NCBI GenBank assembly: GCA_024509875.1
Contig: JAMPIV010012171.1
Span: forward strand, 1-64,000
Source of the DNA: Oreohelix idahoensis
Taxonomy: Eukaryota > Mollusca > Gastropoda > Stylommatophora > Oreohelicidae
Reading direction: 5' to 3'
Length of the DNA: 64,000 nucleotides
The notes under the pieces were generated by a model. That model searched no databases, was not told where the DNA came from, and saw nothing but the letters and a program-made list of their open reading frames with translations. A program made the translations under genes and the position numbers. Below are positions 53,882-64,000 of this stretch, in pieces. Positions within the stretch are counted from its first letter, which is position 1, and every line of letters starts with the position of its first letter.

Positions 53882-54050
53882 CTGTGACACGGTTGGTGTT
53901 TTTGATGCTGTGAGTCCAGGATTTGAACCTGCCTGGATTGCTACGGACTTTCAAACAAATACGCTGTGACACGGGTGGTGTTATTGGTCCCAGTGACCAG
54001 GATTCTGATCACGCTGGGATTGTCGCCGATTTCAAAATTTCGCTGAGACA
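53882..54050 (+). promoter_or_regulatory. Repeated LTR-end / primer-binding-like motifs
   Basis: GCTGTGACACGG then TTGGTGTT and CCAGGATTTGAACCTGCC (53881 on), and GCTGTGACACGGG then TGGTGTTATTGG and ACCAGGATTCTGATC (53963 on). GGATTTGAACC is the complement of a tRNA T-arm (GGTTCRANNCC type), lying about 20 bp after a TGG. That is as expected where a tRNA primer pairs. Confidence 0.45.
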
Positions 54051-54149
54051 CTAATAAAGGAAGTCTGGTCTAATATTCTTACTCTCAAACTGACAGAGGG
54101 ATGCAGGTAATCATAAAGGACCGCAATGACCTGTGACGTGGATGGTGTG

Positions 54150-55075
54150 TGTTTCAATCAAGATTCCGAGAGCATAGACGTTGTTTGTCTTCAATCAAGA
54201 TTCCGAGAGCATAGACGTTGTCTTCAATCAAGATTCCGAAAGCATAAACGTTGTCTTCAATCAAGATTCCGAAAGCATAGACGTTGTCTTCAATCAAGAT
54301 TCCGAGAGCATAGACGTTGTCTTCAATCAAGATTCCGAAAGCATAAACGTTGTCTTCAATCAAGATTCCGAGAGCATAGACGTTGTCTTCAATCAAGATT
54401 CCGAGAGCATAGACGTTGTCTTCAATCAAGATTCCGAGAGCATAGACGTTGTCTTCAATCAAGATTCCGAAAGCATAAACGTTGTCTTCAATCAAGATTC
54501 CGAGAGTATAGACGTTGTCTTCAATCAAGATTCCGAAAGCATAGACGTTGTCTTCAATCAAGATTCCGAGAGCTTAGACGTTGTCTTCAATCAAGATTCC
54601 GAAAGCATAGACGTTGTCTTCAATCAAGATTCCGAAAGCATAGACGTTGTCTTCAATCAAGATTCCGAGAGCATAGACGTTGTCTTCAATCAAGATTCCG
54701 AAAGCATAGACGTTGTCTTCAATCAAGATTCCGAGAGCATAGACGTTGTCTTCAGTCAAGATTCCGAAAGCATAGACGTTGTCTTCAATCAAGATTCCGA
54801 AAGCATAGACGTTGTCTTCAATCAAGATTCCGAAAGCATAGACGTTGTCTTCAATCAAGATTCCGAAAGCATAGACGTTGTCTTCAATCAAGATTCCGAA
54901 AGCATAGACGTTGTCTTCAATCAAGATTCCGAAAGCATAGACGTTGTCGGTCTTCAATCAAGATTCCGAAAGCATAGACGTTGTCTGTCTTCAATCAAGA
55001 TTCCGAAAGCATAGACGTTGTCTTCAATCAAGATTCCGAAAGCATAGAAGTTGTCTTCAATCAAGATTCCGGAAA
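54150..55075. repeat. 33-bp minisatellite in the gypsy leader, about 28 copies
   Basis: The unit is AAGATTCCGAAAGCATAGAC plus GTTGTCTTCAATC. Because 33 is divisible by three, frames stay open on both strands and give artefactual repeat proteins. Very uniform copies (GAAAGCATA or GAGAGCATA). Confidence 0.96.
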
Positions 55076-55294
55076 CGTGGCAGCAAGGCCTAAGTCAAGG
55101 ACTACGCCAGTTAAAAATAATTAGTTAAACTAATTTATAAGTGCAAATAGTTTCCGTCTGTCAGAGATTATGCATTTTTTTTTAAATATATATAGAGATT
55201 CTGTTTTTTGTTAATTAATACCTAGAGAAGACTTAAGAAGTGGTAGTAAGCGAAAGTTGACTAAATTTAGGAGAGTAAAGGATTAGTTTGGAAA

Positions 55295-55805
55295 ATGGCG
55301 GAAGGACAAGGATTGGATTCAAATACGTTGGCATTGTTACATGTCACGAATGCCCTAGAGAGGTGGAGCATGGAAACCAGGCAGACTGGGTTGCGACAAA
55401 ATATTGAGACCTATAGAGGAGAAGCAGGAGGTTGTAAAAAGTGGATCGCCAAAATAGAGCGGTACGCTTACTCCATAGGGGCAGGTGAGGAGGAAAAGAA
55501 GCGATTGGCCTTTTTAACTAGTGATGATCTAGTAAATGATTTTTTGAGGAGAAGGTTTGAAGAAGAGCCACATGAAACTTGGGAAGAGCTGAAGAGGAGT
55601 TTGTTAAACAGTTACGGAGAGTCTGCGGATCAACATTACCTATGGGGATTACTTAGAAGAGTGAGACAGGAAGCAGGAGAATCAATCCAGCTGTTCAGCG
55701 ACAGATTGAAAAATCTGGCAGAAGAAGTTTTTAGGGAACAAGATATACGGAGTCCAGATATCGAGGGACAGTTGGTTGGAATTTTTATTGATGCCTTATA
55801 CAAGG
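55295..55805 (+). pseudogene. Ty3/gypsy gag, N-terminal part
   Basis: The ATG at 55295 starts MAEGQGLDSNTLALLHV. It then has a retrotransposon gag (capsid-like) domain: CKKWIAKIERYAYSIG, LVNDFLRRRFEE, TWEELKRSLLNSYGE and ESIQLFSDRLKNLAEEVF. After FIDALYK the frame is broken by the insertion at 55806 and would stop after two more codons. The frame is continuous with the block at 58189 when the insertion and one TSD copy are disregarded. Confidence 0.83.
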
Positions 55806-58183
55806 TGTGGTGAAGTGGGATGTTATAAATACTTATAGGGAACTTAGTGTACTGACTGAGATCAGCTGTGAAGGTATCTATATCTATTAAGAGTAGTGTA
55901 TTATAGATAACCTTACTTGCTACCACATATCTATATATCTCAGTCAGAATTATTCTGGAATAGTGTGATGCTACTTTATGTGTCTAGGGTATGAGTATGG
56001 TGAAGTGTAAGTCACAACAACAGACAGATAAACAATTTAATTTAATCCACTACTCTTGACAACACTGTGACACTCACATACATATAACACTCTACAAAGA
56101 TATCTTAAAAGAGTCACTGATAAACTTTCAAATAACAATATGTATTCATTACTGGCATGAATGAATATGTGTCCTGATTCAACTACAAGGGAACCAGGAA
56201 TCACAATCAATTTAAATTACAAGTTATGTACAGAATGTATTTAATATGAATATTGTAGTGACATATATTATTACAAATGTTCTATGTGTGTCAGTTGTGT
56301 AGTAGTAAAATGAGGTAATACTGGTTTTGTTTTGTTCAAGCTCTGTTGGTATTTGTCATCATGACTTCAATAGTTTGTCTTTAGGGACCAGTATTGGAGA
56401 TGTTCACAGTTCCTGATTTTAAGACAAGTAAATTCCCCTCTTAATGTTAATTTTAAAAAGTCAGTTCAAGATGAGGGGACATAATGTTGAGCTCAGCTGG
56501 CCAAGTTAGCTTATCTGGCGTGATGGCGGCAGGAAAGGACTCCTCTGCTCGAATTCTCCTCTGGGCTCTGGAGACACCTCACTGATAGCTAAAAGGACCA
56601 AGGAGTATGCTGTCCGACACTGGATTCAGCAAAGCTCTGACTAGGTGCTGCTCAGTACCATCAAGACCACTGTCCCTGAAATCAAGAAGGATGTACCTTC
56701 TACTTCATAACTAACTTAAACTCTCTTGTTACATTGATCACAACACAGCACAAACATTGAGTTCAGAGCATTAGGCCAACTGTCAGCTTCATTTGAAATA
56801 CTTTATTCCAGTATTACCCTTCTTAATGGTTACTACGCCTCTGCACTTCCAGCATTATTTCTTTCTAGTCAATCATCCAGGTGTCAGTGTACTGTTTGGC
56901 CATTCCATGCCGTTTTACTTCTCTCCGACACCCTCTGTTCAGGCTGGAGCATTACAGGCTTTACCTCACGTTGGCCACTGAACTACACATATATATACAG
57001 GCATAAATCAACAATTCACATTCAATTTTCATTAAAAGATATTGAATGGTTCAAGCTTACCACAATTCATACGAATAAACACAGATACGTTGATTAGCAA
57101 TGAATTCTGGCACAAACTGGCACAAATTCCCATCTGCTTATCTTCCAGGCTTTTATTTAGCCAAATATAAGCTGGCTTCAACGCACTGATGCTTTATCAA
57201 GCTATTTTAAACAAGTGGTTTCGAACTAACGCTCCCAAGTGTGTATATCAGCGAGTCTGACCAATGAGCCCCGTTTCGACAAGTGTTTGAAAAAATGTTA
57301 CCTTTCCCCGTTTCCCCTAACAACCAAGATAGTATTTATAGCCCGACCAATCGTGGTTAGGCTTTCATTTGTTGCGCTCCAATCAATTTGGAGTTTACAT
57401 GGTAGGCTATTTCTGTAACGTAAATTTTTTTCAAACACGTTAAAAAAAAAATCTTATGAGCAGAAATGATGTTATGCTGTCAGGCACCCCCAATATTTTA
57501 TTTTGGGTATAATTTATTAATTCCTGGACTATTTGCGTAACGTTTTACATATTATTGGTCAGCAAGCCCTAAGGAACCCAAAAATACAAATTTAAAGGAG
57601 CTACGTGGCTGCGTTCAAAATATGCAATTTCTTCTACCTCCTGTTTCGAAGATGTGCTGTCTGGGTACTGTTATGTCCTCAACCGTAAACCCATCTAATG
57701 TTATCTTTTCTAATAAGAGTTTTTTTTGATTTATAAACCTAACTCTGGGAAAGGGTAGTGTATTTTATCACTGTCCGTCTGAAAAAAAATTAGTGCATGT
57801 AGACTTACACGCGTGATGCATGCGTTCCTGATTTCCAGCCCTCCCCTCTCTCTTTATCCTTTTGTCCATCTGTTCGTTCGTTTTGGTAACGCAGTATAAT
57901 TAATGTTAGGATTAATTTAGGTCATTACGCAGTACGTCTCAATGTTTTTCTTAGAAATGCAGCACACGTTTCATTGAAGAAGGCGGGTAATAATACAGTA
58001 AGCTTTTATATCAACGTGAAAGCGTTACAATTTGCAGACGAAGCAGAAAACAAGGGGGATTTCGAGTACATTCTTTGTGACAGCACTGTTATTTTACCAT
58101 TGCTCTTCTCTTTATTAATTTTATTTGTTAGGCTTCATATTTACCTAATAATTTATATATGTGGATTAGAATATTTCATGACA
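55806..58183. mobile_element. 2.4-kb TG...CA element inside gag (5-bp TSD), solo LTR candidate
   Basis: It begins TGTGGTGAAG and ends TTTCATGACA, and is flanked by CAAGG at 55801-55805 and 58184-58188. The gag frame is in register across the two flanks. No coding motifs inside. Like the elements at 12426 and 33040 it has LTR-type ends and a 5-bp duplication, but its sequence is not obviously related to theirs. Confidence 0.75.
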
Positions 58184-58188
58184 CAAGG

Positions 58189-58457
58189 ACGGAATGAGAC
58201 TACTTCTCCTAAGAAAAAGTCCAAGGACTTTGAATGATGCTATACGGATAGCATTGGCAGAAGAAGATTTGTTGAAGATACCACGAAGAAAAGAATTGGA
58301 AAGAGAAAGAAAGTTTGGATTCTTACACAAGAGAAAGGGTATCAGAGCAAAGGAAGAAGAGACAATGAAGAGGTTCCTGGGGTTAAAATCAGGAGCAACC
58401 AGCGAATTATTAACAGATAAGCAAAGAAGAAACAACGATGCTATTTGTGTAGGATAG
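58189..58457 (+). pseudogene. Ty3/gypsy gag, continuation after the insertion
   Basis: LLRKSPRTLNDAIRIALAEE is the end of the gag domain, followed by a basic region. The frame stops at 58457. In an overlapping frame CYLC followed by a Lys/Arg-rich stretch may be the remains of a zinc knuckle; its His position is not recognisable. Confidence 0.75.
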
Positions 58458-58538
58458 AAGAGCTGAACAAGGGACGGAATTATGTGAGAAAGAAACAACG
58501 AGCTGTGTAATGTAAATAAACCGTGTATTAAACGGAAA

Positions 58539-58991
58539 ATGGTGAGTCATAACGGACGACGAAACGAGTGGAAAGAAGATAGAAATTATAGGCATACAAG
58601 TGAGAGAGATGCTTCCGTGGGGTTTAGACAACCACAAAGAGGCATTGAGTACAACCGTGGAAACATGGTGGATGAAGAGTACAACCATAGGTCCACCTAC
58701 AGAGGTAGAAATCCAGAATGGAACTTCAATCGGGAAAATGTTCCGCCTAGAGTAGATAGATGGGGACCTGAGGAGAGAAGAAGATTGGATAGACAAGGAA
58801 TGGGAGAATTTCCTTCGAGAGGATTTCAACAGACTCACCGAAGAAACAATGTTCCACCACAAGGTGAAGGTCAATGCAGACAAAGGAACCTAGGTCAAAC
58901 GAGAACCATTAGAGATAATACTCCTGTCGAGAGGAGTAGAGCAAGACAACAGGAAAACTTGAGTTCCACTCAGTGCGAGAGGCGGGACTGA
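58539..58991 (+). pseudogene. Ty3/gypsy gag C-terminal / linker region
   Basis: 150 codons, strongly hydrophilic (RGRNPEWNFNRENVPPR, RRNNVPPQGEGQCRQRNLG). It lies between gag and protease and overlaps the protease frame by a few codons. It is in the same frame as 58189-58457 but is separated from it by stops. Confidence 0.6.
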
Positions 58992-60235
58992 GTGAGAGAA
59001 AAGGAAAATATAGACAACCAATGAGGCCTCACCTTAGAAATAGAGATAAAAACGGGTATACAAAGAGATCAGGAATCGGCAAGAGTATACGCACCAATAT
59101 TGACCAGGTAGAGAAAACAAAAGGTTTTAAAAGAGAAGTTGGGCAGGGGGGTAAAAGATTAAATGATGATCCAAGTTCATGTTTAATTAGAGTAGGAAGA
59201 CAGAGGTTCCGTGCACTTATAGATAGTGGGGCCTGCTATTCTATTATAAGAGATGAATTCTACAAAAAAATTGGGGGTAGAGTGAAACTAAGGCCCAGCA
59301 GAGTAAAATTAGAGTCAGTATCGAGGGAGGCGTTACCAGTTATTGGGGAGATTGATTTGAAGTTCAAATTAGGGGACGAAGTTATTGAGCATCAGTTTCT
59401 GGTAGTTAAAGGCATCTATAGAAACGTTATATTAGGCAGGGATTTTCTAAGAAAATTCGGAGTACGATTAGATTACCAAAATAATCTATTAGAGATAAGG
59501 AAGAGTTTGGTGCCTATCGATAACGATGTACAAATCGCCACCTTGATAAGGTTGGGTAAACCCATAGTGTTGCCTCCTCACACTATAAGCTATGTACAAG
59601 GAAGAGTGAAATTGAATCCATATTTCAGGCCACATACCACTGTGGAGGTATTAGAAATGAATGACAGAGATATAGAACAGGAGCCAGGAATATCATTAAT
59701 AGAAGGTATGCAGAAGTTGGGAAGATATAATGAATTGTCTCTGTTGCTGGTGAACGCCTCTGGTAAAACCACGCGAATTTCCCGAGGTAGTATTATAGGG
59801 AAACTTAACAATAAAGTTGGTATGAGATCTGGAATTGAGCAGTGGGGGAGACTAGAGAATGAAGTGGACACAAGGAGAGATAGAAGAAGAGTAGAGGATG
59901 AGCAGAAACGAAACACTAGATTAATTGCCATAATAGATGATAAAAATAAGCAACGAAATTGCGGAAATCGAAATGGATGGAGAGATACCTCTCATGGATG
60001 GAATCAACGGATTAATAGACCGCTCAAACTAAATCAGTTAGAAAAACAAAATAAAAGGGATATGACCGACACAGGCACTTCCTGGAGAAGGCAAAGGGAA
60101 GAACAACGATCGTTGGAAGTTCTGTCTAGCGCTAGAGTTGAAGAATTGAGGAAGAAATTAAACGCCGAAGAAGAACATAGAGCATTGCTGGAAAAAATTT
60201 GTGATAAAACATCAAGATATCTTCGCGTTGTCTGA
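58973..60235 (+). CDS. Ty3/gypsy aspartic protease and linker
   Basis: 420 codons. The protease core: SSCLIRVGRQRFRALIDSGA (catalytic DSG), CYSIIRDEFY, then YRNVILGRDFLRKFGVRLD (second protease motif with GRDFL). A long linker follows with repeated Arg/Lys/Glu segments. The frame runs out at 60235, where the sequence continues in the next frame as HQDIFALSDAEVTQTQT, the normal entry to reverse transcriptase. One extra A in AAAA near 60206-60209 would explain the shift. The Met at 58973 need not be a natural start. Confidence 0.83.
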   Translation: MREAGLSERKGKYRQPMRPHLRNRDKNGYTKRSGIGKSIRTNIDQVEKTKGFKREVGQGGKRLNDDPSSCLIRVGRQRFRALIDSGACYSIIRDEFYKKIGGRVKLRPSRVKLESVSREALPVIGEIDLKFKLGDEVIEHQFLVVKGIYRNVILGRDFLRKFGVRLDYQNNLLEIRKSLVPIDNDVQIATLIRLGKPIVLPPHTISYVQGRVKLNPYFRPHTTVEVLEMNDRDIEQEPGISLIEGMQKLGRYNELSLLLVNASGKTTRISRGSIIGKLNNKVGMRSGIEQWGRLENEVDTRRDRRRVEDEQKRNTRLIAIIDDKNKQRNCGNRNGWRDTSHGWNQRINRPLKLNQLEKQNKRDMTDTGTSWRRQREEQRSLEVLSSARVEELRKKLNAEEEHRALLEKICDKTSRYLRVV

Positions 60236-63200
60236 TGCAGAAGTGACCCAGACCCAGACGGTAGTTATGGAGATTGAGACAGATCAACGGCAGCCTCCGG
60301 TACATTCCAGACCCTACCGTACACCCCTTAGAAGTAGGACAATTATTGAAAGAGCTATTGAGGATATGTTAAAGGCAGGAATTATAGAAAGGTCCCGATC
60401 GGAGTGGTCCTCACCAGTAGTGCTAGTAAAAAAAAAGGATGGGACATTTCGTTTTTGTTGTGATTATCGGGCCTTGAATAGAGTCACAAAGGCGGTAACA
60501 TATCCTCTACCCAGAATAGACGATATATTGGGTACCCTAGGCGGTTCAGAGTGGTTTACTTCCCTGGATGCCAGATCTGGATTCTGGAGTATACCCATGT
60601 CTAATGACGCAAAAAAGAAGAGTACTTTTTGTACTCACATGGGAAGTTTTGCTTGGCGGGTTCTACCATTTGGCTTAAAAGGGAGCCCGGCCACTTATAT
60701 GGGATTAATAGACGAAGTGTTGCAAGGGATGCAGGGATATGCTATGGCCTACATTGATGACATATTAATCCACACGGCGGGATCAAAAGAGGATCACTTG
60801 GAACATGTGGAACGAGTGTTAGAAAGGTTGCGACAACACAATATTAAATTGAAATTAGAAAAGTGTGATTTTTTGAAGAAAGAGATACGCTATCTAGGCT
60901 TTATCATTGATAAAAAGGGGACGAGACCGGATGATGAGAAGGTACAGGCAATTCGGGAGATACCTCCGCCCAAAAATGTTAGAGAAACGCGTGGGGTGTT
61001 GGGAGCATTCGCCTATTTCAGAAAACATATTGCGAATTTTTCGGAGATAGCCGAACCTCTGACCAACCTAACTAGGAAGAATATTCGTTTTAATTGGACG
61101 GATAAATGTCAAGAGGCGCTGGAAAAATTAAAAAGAGCATTAACGGAAATTCCATACTTGGTGCACCCAGACTTGAAAGGGAAGATGATCCTGTATACGG
61201 ATGCATCCGACACAACGATTGGATCGTGTCTGGTACAAGAGAATAAACCAGGAGAAGACAAAATCTTGCCGTATATAATTGATGAAAAGCCTATTGTATT
61301 CTTATCGCATAAGTTAAGCCCATCTCAAAGGAATTGGGGAACCACGGAAAAAGAAGCCTACGCTATATATTATTCAATACAAAAATTAGATTATTACCTA
61401 CATGGGATAGAATTTACTGTACGCACAGATCACAAACCATTAGTGACATGGTTGACAAAACAGAAGGAAAAGTCTAGGAAATTACAGACGTGGGCTTTGA
61501 ATTTACAGGAATACAATTTAAAGATAGAGCACATAGCCGGGAAAAAGAACACTTGTGCAGATCTGTTGTCTAGGACTAATTATGCACCAAGTGAAGGAGA
61601 AGTAGGTGGAGATTCTAAGAAAATAACGGAAGATATCAGCGATAAATTCTTTCAAATATGTGCGGTAGAAGAGAAGGGGGATAAAACTAAACAGACGTTG
61701 ACGAAGGAATCGAATATAAGGGAAGGAGAGGAGCTACACCAGGAACAGGAAGAATTTAACATGGTAGCGGAGCAAGAGAAGGACCAGAAACTTAAGGAAA
61801 TAAAGGCGAAATTGTTAAGGAATCCCGAGGAAGTAGCCGATTTCTTTATATGGCCGGAGGACGGGCAGGTGTATTATGCGGGAAAGGACTCAGAAAATAG
61901 GTGGCGGAAATACATTCCAGAACAGTTGATAAAAATGATTTTAATCCAATATCATGATGACAACGGACATGTTGGTAGGGATAAAACGTTGGACATTATT
62001 AAGAGGAGATATTTCTGGCCAGGCATGAACAAAATAATAACAGAACATGTGGGAAATTGTGAGACATGTAAACTGAGGAAAATGAAACCCATCAAATGCC
62101 CACTGCAGGAGATGGATAGACCCCATTTTCCGATGCAGAAAATTAGTATAGATCTATCTGGGCCGTATCCTCGAACAGTCGAAGGAAACTGCATGATACT
62201 ACACTTCTTGGATTTGTATACCGGTTGGCCAGAGTGTTTTGCTGTTAGGGATGGGACATCACTTACGATTACTCGGATTTTAGTTACCGAAGTCATTACC
62301 AGACATGGATGTCCGGAGGTTATTCTTACCGATAATGGGAGAGCATTTTTGGGAAATACATTTCAGGAAACGTTAAAGAAACTAGGGATAAAGCATATTA
62401 CCACGAATTTCTATAGGCCACAGGGAAATGGGATGAATGAGCGCATGCATGGCACTATAAATGATGTCATCAGCAAAATAAGTCAAGGGAATATAGAGAA
62501 CTGGGACTTATTTTTGACACAAGCCATGGAGGCAATTAGATTTAATGTAAGTGAGAGTAGGGGAATGTCGCCGTTCTATCTGTTGTACGGGCGAGATCCC
62601 ATCTTTCCGATCGAACGGATACTTAAAGACAAGAGAAAATATTATGGAGAGGATTTCACTGAGATTATATTACAAGAAAAGCACAAAGCCTATAAATTTG
62701 TATCAAACCGATTAAAGAGAGAGTTTGAGAGGCAAAAACGTTATGCGGATAAAAAGGCTAAGTTACAAGAATTTCAGCCAGGTGATAGAGTTTACTATAA
62801 GAAGCATGTGCGCCCCACTAAGTTTGATAACCAATGGATAAAAGGTTATGTTGTTCTAGAAAGAACGACATTAATTAATTATAGAATATGGAATGAGAAA
62901 TTGAATCATACAACGAAAGCTCATGTTCAACAACTACGAAGAGATGACTATAGACCCTGGATTGGAGAGCCCGGCATGAGAGAGAGAGAAAAGCAAAGGA
63001 GGAGAGCCACCCTTGTAACAACACCAGATATCGATATTGAAGTAAGGAATCCAGAAGATTATTCGTTGATGGAAAACCCTTTTAGTAATCTAAATACTAG
63101 AGTAGGAATGGAAACTGGTAAGAACAAGACAAAAACCAATTCAGAAATGGAAAAGAGAAAAGAAAGTAGGGAGCACCAAAATAGTGGTAGGGAGATCGAT

Positions 63201-64000
63201 GGAAGAATAGACAATTGGGAGAGTGAGGATGATATTCCGTTGAACGAATATAAGAGGAGATTTCTGACAGATGATTGGGAGAGCGAAGATGATATTCCGT
63301 TGATGGAATATAAGAAGAAGTTTCTGACGAATAGGAAAGAAAGGAATGAGGACACGGAACCAGAAGGGACCACAGTTCAACAGAAAGAGCAGGGAGATCT
63401 GCAAGACTTGATGAATCAGACAGAAGGGACTTCGGAGACACAGGAAGTGCTAGGCGTTACATGTATAAGAGGGGATAATAACAGGTCTGATGTGTCGTCG
63501 GACGATTCATCTGATTATGTGAAGCGTCTCGCCAGATTGAGAGAATTTGCCCCAATTGAGATGAAGGTTAGAGGGATCAGAGATTGTGGGAAGAATAAGA
63601 GACCCAGAACAGTCGGCAAGACAGATAGACAGGAAGAGAGGAACAGTAGTAGCAGCAGAAGAGAAATAAGAAAATCCAGAATTCCAGTGAAAAACGGGAA
63701 AGGGAGATATAGAAGCAAAGACACATCAAATTGTGGCAGTGTCAGAGCATCCAGGATACCACGGAGTGTAACAAGGACACAGCGAGAGGATGTTATAAGT
63801 AGAGGACGAAGTAGCTGCGCGGTAAAGAGTACAGAACCTGAGAAAAGCTCAAGAGACAAGAGAAGTGCCAGAGAAGCTGACGAGGTTGAGGAGAACTCAA
63901 GGAATATTAGTAGAAGAGGGAATGAGAAAGAGTTAGCAGCACAATGTGTCAATAACGACACAACAATTAGAGAGCGGGAGAAAGAGAGGAGAGAACGGAG
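60162..64000 (+). CDS. Ty3/gypsy pol: reverse transcriptase, RNase H, integrase and long C-terminal extension (open at window end)
   Basis: 1279 codons without a stop, running off the window; there is no natural Met at its start. Reverse transcriptase: AGIIERSRSEWSSPVVLVKK, FCCDYRALN, TSLDARSGFWSI, FGLKGSPATY and AMAYIDDILIH (catalytic DD). RNase H: ILYTDASDTTIGSCL, TEKEAYAIYYSI and VRTDHKPL. Integrase: an HHCC finger (HDDNGHVG...CETCK), then KISIDLSGPYP, VILTDNGRAF and NGMNERMHGT with 35 residues between the second Asp and the Glu. The integrase C-terminal domain (PGDRVYYKKHVRP) ends near 62950. About 350 further codons are highly charged and include a tandem pair of ~21-residue repeats (WESEDDIPL...EYK...FLT) near 63215-63330. 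No envelope-like features are visible. Confidence 0.92.

Larger units (their letters stand above)
53068..64000 (+). mobile_element. Ty3/gypsy LTR retrotransposon (right end outside the window)
   Basis: A putative 5' LTR, a long leader with a 33-bp minisatellite, gag (split by a later solo-LTR-like insertion), protease, and a pol frame in the order reverse transcriptase, RNase H, integrase. That order defines Ty3/gypsy. The 3' LTR is not in the window. The pol frame is intact over more than 3.8 kb; damage is limited to gag and the protease junction. Confidence 0.9.

Noticed and set aside
54126..54977. 283-residue Arg/Cys repeat protein frame (and its antisense partners)
   Set aside because: A direct consequence of a 33-bp repeat staying open in several frames; no independent coding evidence.
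54150..55075. Regular 33-bp repeats resembling a CRISPR array
   Set aside because: Units are contiguous with no unique spacers, and the setting is a eukaryotic retrotransposon leader. The same reasoning excludes the 53-, 58-, 61- and 75-bp arrays.
63059..63961. Hydrophobic minus-strand frames of 87-148 residues
   Set aside because: Antisense shadows of the purine-rich, charged C-terminal part of gypsy pol.

Overview
The window is a piece of an animal nuclear genome, most likely an invertebrate and probably a mollusc. The reasons are: coding exons with GT-AG introns many kilobases long, APE-type LINEs of the kind common in lophotrochozoans, a Ty3/gypsy element, a Tc1 transposon, a tRNA-headed SINE, and an exceptional load of minisatellites. 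Nothing prokaryotic (operons, ribosome binding sites, CRISPR) is present.

Host gene. One ordinary gene can be reconstructed on the minus strand. Its five exons lie at 51838-51611, 41645-41460, 37868-37752, 26352-26266 and 11446-11305. All four internal junctions are phase 0, each splice site is canonical, and together they give 253 codons of a multi-pass membrane protein (about seven hydrophobic segments). Neither end of the gene was found, and no gene name can be given. Its introns, about 40 kb in total, hold almost everything else between 11 and 52 kb.

Region by region. 1.3-6.2 kb: an old LINE remnant carrying two younger LINE insertions, each with target-site duplications (TSDs). 6.3-11.2 kb: LINE 3' ends, an RNase H fragment and 38-bp and 53-bp tandem arrays. 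12.1-16.8 kb: a 28-bp satellite split by a 1.1-kb solo-LTR-like element. 16.9-19.6 kb: an expanded GAT-rich tail on a LINE stub, a LINE 3' end, a SINE and an AC microsatellite. 20.1-24.8 kb: a 75-bp array interrupted by the endonuclease half of a LINE and by a Tc1 element. 26.5-28.9 kb: several LINE fragments, including a C-terminal part with a restriction-like endonuclease. 29.7-36.2 kb: a 58-bp array made of LINE coding sequence and a 61-bp array split by a 2.5-kb TG...CA element. 36.2-39.2 kb: further LINE pieces, one amplified into a 47-bp minisatellite. 43.3-51.6 kb: a near-intact full-length LINE inserted into an older copy of its own family, an RNase H-bearing LINE, and a 45-bp array that begins at the host 5' splice site. 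52.2 kb: a Tigger-like remnant. 53.1-64 kb: a Ty3/gypsy element with a putative 5' LTR, a 33-bp array in its leader, a gag gene split by a 2.4-kb solo-LTR-like element, a protease frame and a long pol frame still open at the window edge.

How it fits together. Most insertions can be ordered by nesting, and several are dated relative to each other by exact TSDs. The most unusual signals are the tandem array of copies of a host splice donor, two minisatellites built from LINE coding sequence, the LINE half with microhomology junctions and no TSD, and the long charged extension after the gypsy integrase. I did not find a clearly new functional system.
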